From Strix aluco (taxonomy: Eukaryota; Chordata; Aves; Strigiformes; Strigidae), in contig NC_133939.1 of the NCBI RefSeq assembly GCF_031877795.1, forward strand, positions 8,041,698 to 8,105,697: a DNA stretch of 64,000 nucleotides, read 5' to 3'. Positions 36,101 through 50,319 of the stretch are shown in pieces; within the stretch, counting starts at the first letter, position 1; each line of letters opens with the position of its first letter. Made by a program: the position numbers and the translations under genes. The notes beneath the pieces were generated by a model, which saw only the letters and a program-made list of their open reading frames with translations, ran no database searches and was not told where the DNA came from.

Positions 36101-39100
36101 GAACTGGCAGAGTGCTGAGCTGTGCAAGCCCATTCCTTTCTGCAGTACCCTTTGCTGCACAACCCAGATGCTCCACTGATGCTGTAGACTGCGTTGCTGC
36201 TGTGAGGTAGGGGCATAACGAAGGATAAGCAGCAGGCTTGGCAAACAGCAATATTTTGGGGATATGCATGCAAGTTAAAAACATACACTTTCTCTTATCA
36301 GCAAGGTGAATTCACGGATAAGAGAAGTAGCTGCCAGAGCTTTTCCTCAGGCCTGTATTTACCCTCTTGTTGTTAAACATGTTTATAAGCCATGCTGACA
36401 AAGGTGATAGGAAGCCCTGGTTTCATGAAAATCCAGTACTTTTCTCTAAAAGCAGTATTTACTGCTAATTCTGGTGCAACCTCACCCACCTTTCCAGTGA
36501 CAGCAAAGGCCAGTCTAACCCCTCCCAACAGGTGCCAATGCAGGGCCCGTGTGGTTTCACAAGACCATTAACCACCCTTGGCTCAGGCAAGCATTGGGAA
36601 ATCAGACTGTCTTGGTGCTTGGTGAAGTCCCTTCACTGACACAGCTGAACAAAAGAGCTCATGACCGAAAAGAAGAAAGGCAGCCAAGAGAGGAAGGTGA
36701 GTGGCTAACAGACCCCAACTAGCAATCCTCTTCCCCAGATGGAGCAATGATAATTCAAGGTCTCCTGCTCCAACCTGTCCACGTGAGAGTGACAAGCCCA
36801 ACAGGAGAAAGTTGGTAGCCCCGAGAGCCAGTTCCCCCACCTCTGCACCAGCATCTCTCACTGACCCATTTTATTACCAAGCTCCATAGACAACTGGGCA
36901 CCAACCTGCAAAATGCAGGAGGAATCATCTTTCGCCTTCCTCATGTGACCTTTTGCTTCTCCACCTTGTGCCAGAGTAGCCTATCTCTGATCGACAAAGT
37001 CTATGCCATTAAATGATTTCTAGCAGATCTGACTCAATAAATGACCCAAGAGCAACAAACCCTAGATGTCAGCAACAAACCCAGATGTCAGAAGGTCAAT
37101 CAACCAGAAAGCTGTCACAAAAGAAGGAAGAAGAAAATATTTGAAGATTCATTTTAAGACAACAGCTAAAGCGTCCATGAATCATCCTCTATCATTTCTA
37201 AAATTCTGATTTGAGAAGAAACATTGTGAACACAACCCTCATTCTCCAGCAGAAAAATAAATAACACATCAGTCAGCATAGAAAGAAAATACTCCCTTTT
37301 TCTGCTTTCTTCCCTGTGCTGGTGACAAAAAGTAGCAGTGTGACATAAAGGATGTAAGAGGAACAGAAAGCAAGTAAACATCTAGGAGAGACACAGTGAT
37401 GGAGAAATGGCAGTGGCTGCAGCATGCAGGAGGGGAAAACAAAAACTTCTGCATAAATTTAGTTCCTGATGCATTAGGCTTGTAAAACTAGAGAAATTGG
37501 GAATTCCCCATGACTAATATTTCTGAGCAGAGAGCATGGGTAGTTTACTTTTTTTTGTATAAACTGCTTTATTTTCTTGAACTCCTGATTCCACATGAAC
37601 CAGAAGGTTTAGTAAATATTCTCCAGATGGGACTTCCAGACTTAAAGCAGGCTTTTTTTCCCCCCCCCAATACAGTGATTAATCTCCGTGCTAAGCTGTC
37701 TTTTCAAGTGTCTCAAGGACCTATGTTCCCACACTTCTCTGGGTCTTTTGGAAACAACTGTCTTCAGTCACTGGTAGCCAGATCTTCTTCCTTTGGCTTG
37801 GATTTAACTCTGCAGCACACTATTAGGGATTTCTGTGAGCCTCTGGGCTCCCCTATCAGTACAGAGCTCTTGTTCGTAGGTAGCCAGAGAAGAAGCACAA
37901 GTGCATGAACTCACCGCCTCTCCCACGCACCATGAGGAAGAGAGTCCTGTGTGCAAATCAGCCTCTCGCAGTACAGGTCACATCCCCACAAGGTTTCTTC
38001 TAGTTGTAGTCAGTCTGATAGGAAGCAGAAATCCAGCACACCCCTTGCTGTCCCAGTCCCTGCTGCAGCTGAAATGTTGTCTATCTACAGCACCTGAGCC
38101 CAGGCAAGGTTGGATTTTCAGGGCCCTGGCACTACACTGCAAAGCTGGAAGACCATCCTTGCTGTGGCAGGCTGGGAGCCCACCAATACTTTCCCAGGTT
38201 ACTGCAGCCTGTAATTGAGGAACCTCCTAAACCACAGATTTCTTCTTTATGTAAAATGGCCCATCAGGGGCTTTTTTGCCTTCCATGCTCACACAAAATC
38301 ACTTTTTATACCCATAAAATTATTTAAAAAATTAAAAATCTAACCACACCATTGACATCTAGCTTTCGCAGCATAGTCGGCATATCCCTGTACCTGCAAG
38401 AGCTTGGTGCAGCATTGCACCAGGCAGAGCAAAAGGAGCCAACTGCAGTCAGTGCCCACCAGGTAAATCCTGAGCTGGATACTGCTCTGAATGGAAAACA
38501 TCTGCACCCACCTAGAGCTGCCAAAGCTAAAGATTGCTCTGAAACGTCAAAAGGCCCAACTTATGCTGTTATACTACAGGGTTGCACAGAAAGTGTTAAA
38601 CCACTAGAGGGGAATCTGCTCTCTGTCTGCAACAAACTCTCCAGCACACCTGAGAGAGAAAGGGCAGAAGGTGGCCTTAGAAAGCAGGAAAAGGTGTTTC
38701 GGGCCAGACTTCTTCTAGGCTGCCCAAGGGAGAGTCCCTAGGAACTTACACCTTTGCTCAGATGTCTACAAAAATATTTAAAAACACTCATGCAGCAGTA
38801 TATCCAACACATCTGGAAGAGAAAAATCACTTGAAAATGCTTTCCTAAATGCTTTTCCTCATCCTCCTTTAGTCATGTTCTTCCCTCCCACAGGTGTTTA
38901 TGCAGGTAGCATGGGAGACCTCAGCTCACCTCAAAGACAAGGCAAATGGGATTTGGGGGAAGAAAGAAACCCAAGTTGGGGTTAAGTGAAAGGGAGGGGA
39001 GAAAAGAAACATGTATGTGAGGCAAGCTATCCATTAGTATCAGTTTTGATACTTTTGAAATGCATTCAGCTCCTCTGAAATGCCTTTATACTCATGCTCT

Positions 39101-39999
39101 CCCTCTGCTCACTTCCATGGGGGGCGGTATGAGAAGCAGGGACTAACCTTAACCAAGAAATCTCATTTTTCAGTGGAATTCTCATTCTGCTTCAGAGGGC
39201 TAATCTAAAAAAAAAGAACAACTCTCACATTTTTCCATCCCTGGTGATAAGCAGGAAGGTGCTAAGTCCCCGGCTCCCCATTCCTCTCTGGGGATGGGCA
39301 CTTACTGCAGGGGCAGCCCTTCTCCCACGGCATCACAGCTCACGGGGCAATTCTCCTTTTGGAGAAAGCCTCCTGGAAGAATGCAGCCGTTTCATCAGAG
39401 CAACACCTCTCTGGCCACACATTTCCCCTTTGCAGGGGGAAGAGATGGAAATTGATGTGTTTGGCTTCTGGAAAAGGTTTGGTCTATGATGAAAAACATC
39501 TTGCATAGAGAGAAAGAAACACTGAAGTAGTTTTGGGAAGGCCTGGCATGTTACTGTACCCTGAGAAGAGCCTCACAAAAATGGTACTTTTCTATTATTG
39601 TCAGTCATATGGGCTGTGTATGTTATTAGAGATATCAGGGTTGTTAGAGTTATTGGAGATAATATTTTAACATAGCTGCTCTCCTCAGCTGAAACCACTG
39701 CAGCAGGATGAAGTGATGCATGCAGCCTTCAGCTCGCACCAGCACCAGTTTGAGCCAGAGGCAACAGCACTGGCTCAGGAGGGCTGGAGCCACCAGACCC
39801 AAGTGCCTTTGGCCACAGGTGAGTGCACTGAATTGCAAAAGCATCCGGCCACAGCGGTGTTTCGTGGCAAGCAACTTCACAGGATGAACCATTCAAGTCA
39901 GTGAGGTGTTATCATGTCCTTTGTGCATGCCTAAAGTGATATTGATACAGTTAACACCCAACCATGCACATCACATCAGCTTCTATCTCATAGTCCATA
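30109..39999. other. No gene recognised
   Basis: About 10 kb without a supported gene. Two overlapping plus-strand frames at 31956-32484 and a 132-codon frame at 37510-37908 look like chance. A/C-rich low-complexity stretches occur at about 35245-35345 and 35700-35795. A 20-base direct tandem repeat lies at 37051-37089. No further GPR35 or GPR55 motif (WTETR, NCCLDA, CYYF) was found by eye. Confidence 0.45.
37051..37089. repeat. Short tandem duplication (about 20 bases, two copies)
   Basis: AGCAACAAACCCTAGATGTC is followed at once by the same sequence lacking one T. A recent slippage or duplication event in non-coding DNA. Confidence 0.85.
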
Positions 40000-40006
40000 A
40001 GCTTTA

Positions 40007-40029
40007 CAAATAAATAAATAAATAAATAA
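40007..40029. repeat. (AAAT)n microsatellite
   Basis: About five AAAT units in a row. Confidence 0.9.
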
Positions 40030-41560
40030 GAAGTCTTTCTTGGCTTCACATGTTAACAGGGGAAACACTGGCAGTGATGTTTCCAAGCCTACCTGTGAAC
40101 TGTGCAAACATAAGCAATACTGCTGCTGTGCTTCAGAATACCAAAGCTGAAAGGCAACACTGTTGGGTTTTAAATTAACCTCAGTTTAAGACTTTTTTGT
40201 TAAACAATGGGGAACAACATGCATCGCAGAGACGCAGTGTAATGTCACAGCCAGGCACCCTGGGGCCCGTTGGGTGACTCCTATTTCACCCCACACCTGG
40301 CAGGATAGCTCTGTCAGAGCTAAAATGATGACCAAATTGTGCCTTTATGTTTAACTAGTAACTGATTAACACATCCCCTAGGCCAAAACTGCCCTCTGCT
40401 GCTCAGTACCAGAGGAGGCCCTGAACTCTCTCCCACCATGGCCCCAAGCAGAGCTCTGGGGCTCCATCACATTGACCTTCTCCGGCCACACTGCAGCCTG
40501 CAGCTTCATCCTACTGGAGCAGAGGGTCTGACCCTGAGAAGAGCCACCAGCACCCGTTCTGGCAGAGTGGCAAAGGCCTGAGTTGTGACCAGACTCTGAC
40601 AGGCTGCAAATCCCTCACTAGCTGAAAGCATCTCCAGGGAATCTTTACTCTTTCAAGCTGGGAGATGATCCTTAGTCTGTGTGTGATCCAGGGGGGTAAA
40701 GGATTGCCGTTTGAGGAATACTGTAGATTTAAGGTGGAATTGGAGAAATATTTGCACATCTGGCCAGTTGCCACTGTTTATCTGGGTGCTCCAGAACACT
40801 CCAAACTGGAGTGAAATGATTTGCAAAGGAATGTCTTCCTCCTCTGACCTAGAAAATTTAAGCCCAGCATCACGTCTAAAGCCCTTTTTTGCAAAGACCA
40901 AAAAAGATCACGCTTGGTGCATGCATATAAGGTAATCCCTGGGATCAGTGAGGAGTCTAAAAGCACAAGACTTCAAGACAACGACACAATTAAATTTTTA
41001 CATGATAACCTGCCTTCACAAGTTTCTCAGCCACCTCAGTACAATCCCTGTACAACTACACTGGTCTTAGCAATCACCCTTCCCACCCAACACAGGAAGA
41101 AATGGGCCTTATTCAGAGCAGTTTATTATAGTTTTAGTTATATTATTTTATATTTATATTATATAGTTATATTCTATTATAGTTGTAGTTTAGCAGAGCA
41201 GCACAATAGTTTTTCAGTAGAGGCTGGCACTTGCACTCAGCTCACATACCCTTCATTCTACTCCAAACAGAGGAGGCAGTCCCTTAGGACAATCCTGGTT
41301 TGTAGCATAAAAACTAGAGAAAGCTAGCTAGTCAGCATACATTCAGGGCCTTTATCTGACTCCTCAAAAGCCCCCATGCCCAGGACACTGCACCACAACA
41401 ACACCCTACATACTATATGGCAAGGGTCAACCATGAGAGCAGCCACACTGGTGTCTGGCCTCCACACCTAGAACAGGCCAGCACACCTCTAGCTGGATGC
41501 AAAGTGATAAAAGTGCATTTAAAGTGCAGAGCATCCTGGCTGCCACGGAGACAGACAGAC

Positions 41561-41588
41561 ACGCGCGCACACACACACACACACACAC
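41561..41588. repeat. (CA)n microsatellite
   Basis: A CG/CA-alternating start followed by about nine uninterrupted CA units. The minus strand gives the Val/Cys-rich open frame around 41413-41655, which is not a gene. Confidence 0.9.
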
Positions 41589-41767
41589 TTCTGCAGGCAG
41601 GTTGGACCACTCTGGGCTTCAGATAATTGCTGGGTCTTTCAGAGGCTGTGTCCACAGAAATGCAAAAGTTGTCATCTCAAGCTGATATTTCAGTAACCTG
41701 GTAAGGTCACTTGCCAAAACTTCTGTCCCTTAAGGTTTTTTAAAAATCTTAGCTTTTCTCTTTGTTT

Positions 41768-41788
41768 AAAAAAAAAAAAAAAAAAAAA
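41768..41788. repeat. Poly-A tract of 21
   Basis: 21 consecutive A with no retroposed gene or SINE recognised before it. Confidence 0.9.
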
Positions 41789-44700
41789 GAGTCTGCAACT
41801 GATTGTGTGATAGTTTCTGTCATTCTAGCATTAGTTAGTTTGAGAGGTTTCCATCTCTTTGAGGTTTTTCACTTTCCTGCAGGTTGTTTTCTTGATTCCT
41901 TTCATGTTATGAGGCTTTTCTATAAAGGCTATTTATAGGAATGTACCTGTGTTGAAAAGAGGCCTTTTCAGCATTTCAAATAAATCTCTAGCACTTGGTT
42001 TGAAGCGGAAAGCTAGAAGGTTATCATTGTAAGTGGCGTAATTATACTCAAATGAAGTGCAGTTTATTTCCAAACCATTCATTCAGTCTAACTTGTGTGT
42101 GAAGACACCTGGCTATGGCAGGCAGCCAGAACAAAGACAACCATATCGACTCAGGTAGACTAACATCACACATCAGAAGGAAATAATTATCTAGCCAGCA
42201 TTAGGCTCAAACACCACAACCTCTCTGCACATAAAGGAGGATGAATTGCCACTCTCAGCGAAACAAGCCAGAGTGCCTTTCCCCCTTAGGAGCTAGCTGG
42301 GCTGGCAGCACATTGCAGCATCCTGACCTTGCTCCCCCTTCTGCAGCATCCAAGACCCTGAGACCAAGTCCCACCAGTTATATTTTAAATACTAACCATA
42401 TGTTGATAGCAAGGACAGATAACCTACATACATAGAAGAAAAAAGCTACAGCTGATTAAACTTACCTCCATTTCTGTCCTCTTCAGACTCCAGATTCAAG
42501 GATGGCCAATTCTCTTCAAGGCAGAGACCCCTTCTGCACTGGAATAAATAAGGAAATTTGCTCACTTGCCCTTTCCGAGGGAGAACAGACAAAGCCATGT
42601 TTTCACAAAGAGACATTTTTTCAGCAGCATAAAACAGAGCTCTCTCAAAGGCTGGCTATCTTACTAAAATGAAAAGCGGTCAGCCAGGACAGATGAGGAG
42701 AGATGAAAACAAAATAAAGCTCATAAAGTAAGTGTGCATGCAACCCACATGTACCACGTAATGTTATATATCATAAGGCATTATGATATTGACACACACA
42801 CAAATATATACACACATTTTTTTTTCTATATATACACATATGCGGGAGGAGAGCATCACACAAAGGAAAAGTAAAGTTCCACCTTGATGCCTCTTGTCCA
42901 ACACATAGACATAAACTACCCCAAGATGGCACTGTCGGGTAGCGTTTCCTCTACCAGCACCTGCAACCACTCAAAACTATAACTTTGAAATAAATGCAGG
43001 GATCCCGGTAAGCATTTTCTTAAACTTTCTCTTTTTTCTTTTTTTGTCTGTCTGACTAGAAATTCCTGGGCACTTTCCATTTCTCAGCAGCACTCACTGC
43101 ATCTCCATGTTAAGTCACTCAGTGATTCAAGTTGGGACTTTGGTGCCCTGGGATCTGTCAGGACACTTGGCAGCAGCAAGGTTGAAGGCAAGTCTCATAA
43201 CCTCGTATCTAAGCACCAAGATGAGGAGACACAGGCTGGAGAGTCTGCACTTCCGAGTGCACCCTGCCAGTACACTTGGGCTGTGATGGAGCAGGTGTGC
43301 TATAGCCCGCAGGAACCTCAAGAAAAACCAAGCTATGCAAACACGAAAGCCATGGGCATGCTAACCACCATTGTCCAGGTGAGACAGTACCAATATGAGA
43401 AACAGTCCCCAACTGGTGTCTCAAATAGCCTTGTGCCTGGGACAGCAACATTCATTTTGGCCATACTGTGAGAGGCCAGAGCTGGTCCCGCTTCTCTGCA
43501 ATCCTTTGAGACATGCCTTATTAATGCACAGCTGAATACACATTGGTCTGAAAACAATAAAAAGGTAGTGGCAACTTGGCAACACACAAGTTAAAATGGG
43601 AAAGACCCAGAGTGCAAGGATGACATGCATTAATGAAACAAGGGACATCTCAGACCTGGAAGATGTTACTTTTAGATCAGTCTGTGATTTTCATTTGACT
43701 CTAACCCATTGCAATTACAGGCTTGAGTGTGTGGACCTTCCTTTCCAGATATGCCAGTCCCTACACTGAGGAGAGATGGATGAGGAAAAGTTAAAGGAAA
43801 TGGAAAAAATGCAGTTTCCACATAAGTCAGTCCTTTTTCAGTCCAAGCCATTTGACAGAGATGGATCTTTCAGTAAGTCAAAGCACTGAGAGTGCATAAA
43901 TCCTGCAGATGAGGCAGCTCCTACCCCTTCGTGCAGGGCCGTCTGCTTGGAGGTATAGAAATGACTGTGCAAGGCACAAGCATGCAGTGCGGCTGCTGCT
44001 ACTTTCCTGCAGTGGCATCCCTCTGCACCAGGCTGTAGTGACGGTTGTTGACTTCCGTCAGTCCAGATAGAAGATGGTGCTGGTCCAGTCAACAGTGCTC
44101 AGGTAATACTCGGTATAATGAAAATGGAAAGGAAATAATCTTCATTATATGTTTCATTACCAAATGCAATGCAAAGGCTGAGAAGAAAATGTTTCTCTAC
44201 AGAAAAAAAATAAATCTAGATATACCATTTATCAGAGTGTTATGTTATACGGGCGAGCATAACATGACTCTCTGATCTGATCACTGCCTGTGTCAGGAAA
44301 AAGAAAGGTGTGCAATAACCACACACTGCCACTGGAGTGGTAAGACAGAGCAGAGAAATATCTGATTTCACTGCAATATATGTTATAACCCACAGGAGCC
44401 TGAGTGCTCAGGAGGCCTGCTAAGGAACCATATTGTCTCCCTGCTCAGGTCCAGGTTTGTATCCACACTGCTGCTAACCATTAGTTCCTTTTACTGTATG
44501 ATTGTGAAATTAGCTGGTGGTTTCATCTGAAACCTTAGTTTTGTGCACACCTACTGTTGCCTTTGGTAGTGCCACTACTCAGTGAATATGGCATCTTCAT
44601 TAAACAAAAGCTTTTATCTGTTTTAAGAGATCAACACAGCAGCCTTGGATTTTTCCCTTTCCAGGGGGCTCCTTAAAAGGTACACTCTGTACACGTCCCA

Positions 44701-47700
44701 TGGAAACACCTGTAAGAATTGCATGCATCTTGGTGGATGGCAATTGCTGTGGGCTGTGCTTCACCAGTGCCAGCCCAGCTATGCTGAACAACCACAAACC
44801 CTCTCGACTGCCCAGCTGGCACAGGTGGTGGGGTGTGCTGGTGAATCTCGTGGAGCAGACTGCAAAGCCCATTCATGCAGGAAGCTCTCTTTCTATTCTG
44901 ACACAGTTTCAGGAAAGCTGAGCTTGCAGCTTGCCTAGCTGCTCCTTTCTACAAATACCCAAGAAAAGTTATAGCCTATCAGTACGCCCACAACCAGAAC
45001 TGCTTTGGCCAGATGCAAGCGGCTCTGTCCCTGCCACAGAGGAGGGATGGACTGGCCATGAAACACATGTCCTCACTGGCACCTGGCTGACACGGGCCAT
45101 GTCCAACCAGCCTTCTGGGCTCTGGAAGACCAAATTGAACTATGGTGAATTAGATAATTTCAGCTCAGCTGTAGACTGTGGGTCTCTGAAGCTATGAAGG
45201 AGATGCCACCCAGCATGCTTGGTGTCCTGTTGGTGAATTTCTAAATCAGATACAGCTGAAGATATTCTGTAACTTGAAATATTACTCCCACGGTTCTGCT
45301 CACTCAACCATACTAGCATGAGACTGGCTGCTCACCAGACTGGCCAGTTCCTTTCCTCTCAACATACAACCTTAAGAAACCTTTGTAAGGTTTCTCAAAT
45401 GTAGTCAGAAACAAATCTACACTCATAGCTGGCCAGCTCCAAGAACAACTGCACTTTTTACTCTGTCGTAGGCTGCCTTTAAAGGTCTTTGCCTCATCTT
45501 GAGGAGGCTGAATACGGCTGTTCCCTGTAAAATGCATCAGTTGCCAGGTTTCCTGATTTCCAGTTTTGCAGTCTCCTGCACTTGCTGCAAAAAAGTGGCT
45601 ACATGAGAAAAACATAACCCCCCAGCCATCCAAAGTTCCCAACTGCACAATTAAGATATCTTATTGTAAGCCAGACTTTGATTGCTTGTGAAGATGGGGA
45701 AGAGAGTACTGAGCAACCCAAAGAGCACTAGTGTGAAGTGAAAGGCCTCCAAATAAAGAAAACATTGATTGTATTCCAACCCAAATACAAACAACTGTTT
45801 CTAAGTCACCAATGAAAATTGAGCTGCTTCTTTAATTTACCTGCTCTTTAGACAGAAAGAGCATCAAGGTACGTCTTTGGGGAGGTGATAGCATCACGAG
45901 CTCTTTGTGAGTTCTCCTTTCCAGGAGTGTGCTACTGCTCAGCTGGAGTTAGATGAAGTCCTCATCATCTCGCCTCTAAAAAGAAGGAGGCCAATCCCTT
46001 TCAGGGTAGCAAGCTGTGGTAGCCTGCTCAGAACAAGACAACCTGTTAGCTTAACTCACTTTGGCCATGCAGTTTTTGAAACCTTTAAACACACACAAAA
46101 ATATCAGAAGCCAGTCATAGCACAACATAGAAGATAACTCAGACTCAGGTCTGGGCTGATAAGCCTTTTATTTCCCTACTCCATCCAGCACTCTTCACAA
46201 GGACAAAGATAGTTTTTCACTCACCTCCTAGCTCTCTACTGGGCAATGTCTTTTCCTGACTCTTTTTGCCCTGGATGATTAAGTCTTATTATCTGAGATG
46301 ATGTTTTGTAGCTGTCTGGGAGAACAACAAGTCACACATGCCTTCAGAGTAGCACAGAAACACATTGGATCCCACCTTTGAAATCTGATACATGTGCACT
46401 TGAGCATCCTAATTCTAGATCTGAGACTCAACTTACTCCACTCTGGCCATTAAGTACAAGTAAACACATATTTTAGATATTTGTGAAAACTGAACTGCAA
46501 AGCTGCTTTGATATATTTTCCACTAAAAAAGAAGAACAGCAGAATTCATGATGATGTAATGCAAATGAACGTGGTTTTGCACTGTATGAACATGTTTCCT
46601 CTGAAACAGATTTTGATTCCTTGAAAATGATAACTGCTGCCTGCTGTTGCCTGACTTAGCAAGAGCAGCACTTACTGCACCTAGAGGATAAAAGATGGAA
46701 AAAGCTCACCAGCCTCTACCCCCCCAAAAAAAAACAAACCACAAGAAAACCTACTCATTTTTGCCATAAGCGTTATAAATTTTTTACTCATACACTTCCT
46801 TTTAGTAACTCAGAGTTTGGTTTAGGTTCTTCCAGCCACTATTTATTTGCTAGCTGGAACGCAACATTGGGAAAAGGATAAGGTCAATAAGATTGTTGTC
46901 TCCAGGCAGGGCAAACAATATACATCCAGCACATTTTAGGGGTTAATTAAATAAAAATAAACTGAAACAAACAAAGCCCTTCTCCTTTCCATTGAAAACC
47001 TCAGAGCTATGCAGCCACCTCAGTCCCTGAAACTCAGCATTTAGCAAGCAGCAGCGTTGGGTGATAAAGGCACCGGGAGCACAAAGGACTCACTGTAAAA
47101 ATTCCTGCTGAGGATATTCATTTATAGCACCTGGTGGGAGAAATTACAAAAGCAGTCACCAAAGACAGGGGGCAAACTAACCCTAATTTCTCAGCCAATA
47201 ATCTATCTGCAGGTGTGGAAGTGAGTCATTCATAACTTGCCCTCCTTAAATATGCTCCAGATAAAAGATGTCCTAATTTAAACCAAAAAGGTCAACCTGC
47301 AAAACAATGACTTACATGCACACCAACAAATTACATGCTCATCTACAAGCAATGAACCCACACATATCACAAAAAAATTGCCAACTTAGCAAACGTGTGG
47401 TTGATGTTTGCAGAAATGCTGATTTTTTGTTTAGCTCTGCTGCTCCAAGTGATACTAAGTGGGCAGTCTATAGAGCCACAAGGAATGAACCTAGTGCTGG
47501 GACTGAAGGCAGCACAAAGTATTAAAACTCATTTTTAAGCTAGATCTGAAATATGACTGTGGCAAGAGGATTAAATAAGCAACCCCATTTCAGCTGCAAC
47601 GTGACACAGAATAATTCATTCAAAGGTCACACATAATTGTAGGGTATTTGTTTTCTGCTAATACTTAGCTGCACTCTTAGATTTCTTTTCATAACTCCAG

Positions 47701-49209
47701 ATCCATTACAGTCCATTGCTAAGACTTGTAGCTAGCTCACAGTTCTGAGAAGACAGAAGTTGAAAAGCCCTTGAAACCTCCCAATTCCATAATGTGTTTC
47801 CCAAATAGTATGAATCATGTTGCCTTCATTTCCTCTGCCACGTGATTTTCTTACGAGGTCTACCCAAACTTTGTTAAGGTTCTGCTTTTTTTTTTTTCCT
47901 TTGCCTGAAATCTCATTTTTAGATGAGACAGGAAGAAAAGTTAAGAAATTGCAAGGTTTTTTTCTCTCCAAGTCCTGTGGTACAAATGCTGGCACTACTT
48001 TTTCTGCAGGAAGTGAAGAATTTCCCCATAAAGACCAAATTACCTCCAAAGCTAGACCATAATTTGAAAAATGTCCCTTAGAGCTTCTTTTCTTTGTTCT
48101 GTATTTACTGCCGCAGCAAACGGTTGCAGCGTGTAAGGTAAAAGTCCACAAGCCAGAAGAGTGACTCTTGGCACTAGCAAGCGAATTTCACACTTCAGCC
48201 ACAGGGGTCCCAGAGACAGACTATATGCACTCATCCATATGAAGTGTCCATATGACATACACAGATGAGTCCCTACTTAGGGTTTTATTCTTCTGCCAGT
48301 TTTGTTGCTTGCAGATAATATTATTATGCATGAGAATGTCACATTGTCATCAAATGGCAATTAACTTTTTTTTCAGTAAATTATGTCACTTTATATAATC
48401 ATGAACATCCATTTGATGCTGGTCCCAACCAAGCCACAGCTGGCCAGGACCTGAGGAGACCAGCAGCTTTGTGTCCTTTGTTATGTTCCATCCTTGTCTG
48501 CTATCTCCTGAAGACAGCAGTGGATGAATGCTCCCATATTCCTGCTGCTCACTCTTTGCAAGCACAATTACCTTTCCAAAAGGTGTACATTGTGTGACAC
48601 CTCCCAGAGCAGAGGAAGGGCTTCAGACTCCATCAGGAAAGTCCCATTGATGAAAAGCCTTGAAAGCTCATTTCAATAAAAGTGTCTTGGCTACTGTACA
48701 ATTCACATATAAGGCACTAGCTTAGTGCTCCATATACCTCACTCCTCTCACCAATAAACATTTGCAGTTATGAATCAAACACCTGAACAGGCTAAAACTG
48801 GCATATGCCCTTTAAATAGTTTAACAGCTGCATGCATGTAAGTAGCTGTATCTTTCAGAAGCATCTGAGTGCTAAACTACTGATCTCCAGTATGCAAATT
48901 GAGCAGAAACTGGGTGAAGAAGCTCTATTTCTGTGACAGCCTCTCCTACAATTTTTCACTTCCCCATCTCCCCTCCAGCTCAAGGAATAATTGGAAATTT
49001 GAAGGTAGCCACCACAAGAGCATAAAAGCTCTCAGCTGCTTCATGCCAGGTAAAGTCCAGTCCAAAACCAACCCGGGCTTTAGAGAGAAACTGCTCCCCA
49101 CCCTACACTGACTACTGACTGGAAACAGCTGAGGATTCAAATCTTTACACTCTTTCACCTTCACTTGTCTATATAAAAAAAAAAAACACAGAGTGTGTTT
49201 TGAAATAGG

Positions 49210-49228
49210 AAAAAAAAAAAAAAAAAAA
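49210..49228. repeat. Poly-A tract of 19
   Basis: 19 consecutive A, with a shorter A run about 40 bases upstream. No parent element recognised. Confidence 0.85.
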
Positions 49229-50319
49229 GAGAAGAGAAGGATGTGGTTATGCCATTTAGTAAGAGTACTGGTAGGGTAGGGTCTGTAAGCAAATGCTCTC
49301 ATGCTCTATAGAACAACCTGGACTGAAGCAATGCTGCTGATCTTCTTGCTAAGGTTCAGGTAAAGTAATTCCTATTTTAACTAATAGCTTATTTTTTTTC
49401 ATTAATTTAATAGCAGTATTGATTGTAGAGCTATTTTTAAGCTAGTTGGAAGATGATTTCTTATAAAGATCAAATAGTAAGATCAAAAGTGTAATATTGC
49501 TTAGCCTTGAGCAGAAAGATTTCCACTTTAGTGATAAGCATAAATATATTTCGTTGCAATCAAAATACTTAGAATAAAATGATAAGAAATTATCCAACTA
49601 CAGATGGAATACATGGCAGATATGGGATTTACGGCTCTTCATAGCACTAAGCCATTTTACCCTTCTCCTGTGCATCGACAAAAGAATAATTTATATCTAA
49701 CATGAATAATGTTCTAGTAAATAGATATAAACAAGGTCTGCTTCATAGGAGTAACATTACTTGATTTGTATTGATTAGGAGGGTAAATACGGTAAATGCT
49801 GTAAAACTCCTTGCTGAATTTTCCTCATTCCTCTTTTCTAGTATAGCTACATTGGTTTGCTGTGTTCTGTCATCTGATTACCATTTCCTTACTATTAAAG
49901 CTACACCTATACTTACAGTAAGTTACTGATTTTATGATGAGGATGTTCCTGCTAATGAAGCTTTCATGGATAAAAATATCCTTAATCTGTCATTCCTAAT
50001 CTGTGCTAACAGACAGATTTGTGTGAATCCCAACTAGAGCCAGATGAACTCAGATCCAAGCTACGCAGAGGAAACCATTCATGCATCCCACCATACTGCA
50101 AAAAACCTAGCGAAGCTAATACTCTAAAACCTTGCTGTTCCATTTCCTAGGTCAGTACACCTTTGCTGCTAGCTCCTGCTATTGGTAAACCCAATTAACA
50201 TTTAACTAGTCCATAGGCAGTGGGAAATCCTCACTCAGTAGAAGAAATTGAGAACAAATGAAGCAGAGATGACACAGGGTCTGGACCAGCTAAGACATGC
50301 TCCTCGAGTCGTGTTAATT

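Larger units (their letters stand above)
40030..50319. other. No gene recognised; scattered simple repeats
   Basis: About 10 kb with no supported exon, RNA gene or intact transposon. It contains AT-rich sequence at about 41125-41185, a CA repeat at 41561, A runs at 41768 and 49210, and an AT/CA-rich patch at about 42785-42845. Distant regulatory elements or exons of an unrelated gene cannot be excluded without comparative data. Confidence 0.45.

Noticed and set aside
37510-37908. A 132-codon ATG-started plus-strand frame
   Set aside because: It contains Phe/Pro runs from T-rich and C-rich DNA, shows no family resemblance and has no clear splice or promoter context.
41413-41655. Minus-strand 80-codon frame with a Cys/Val-rich segment
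   Set aside because: The segment is the translated CA microsatellite.
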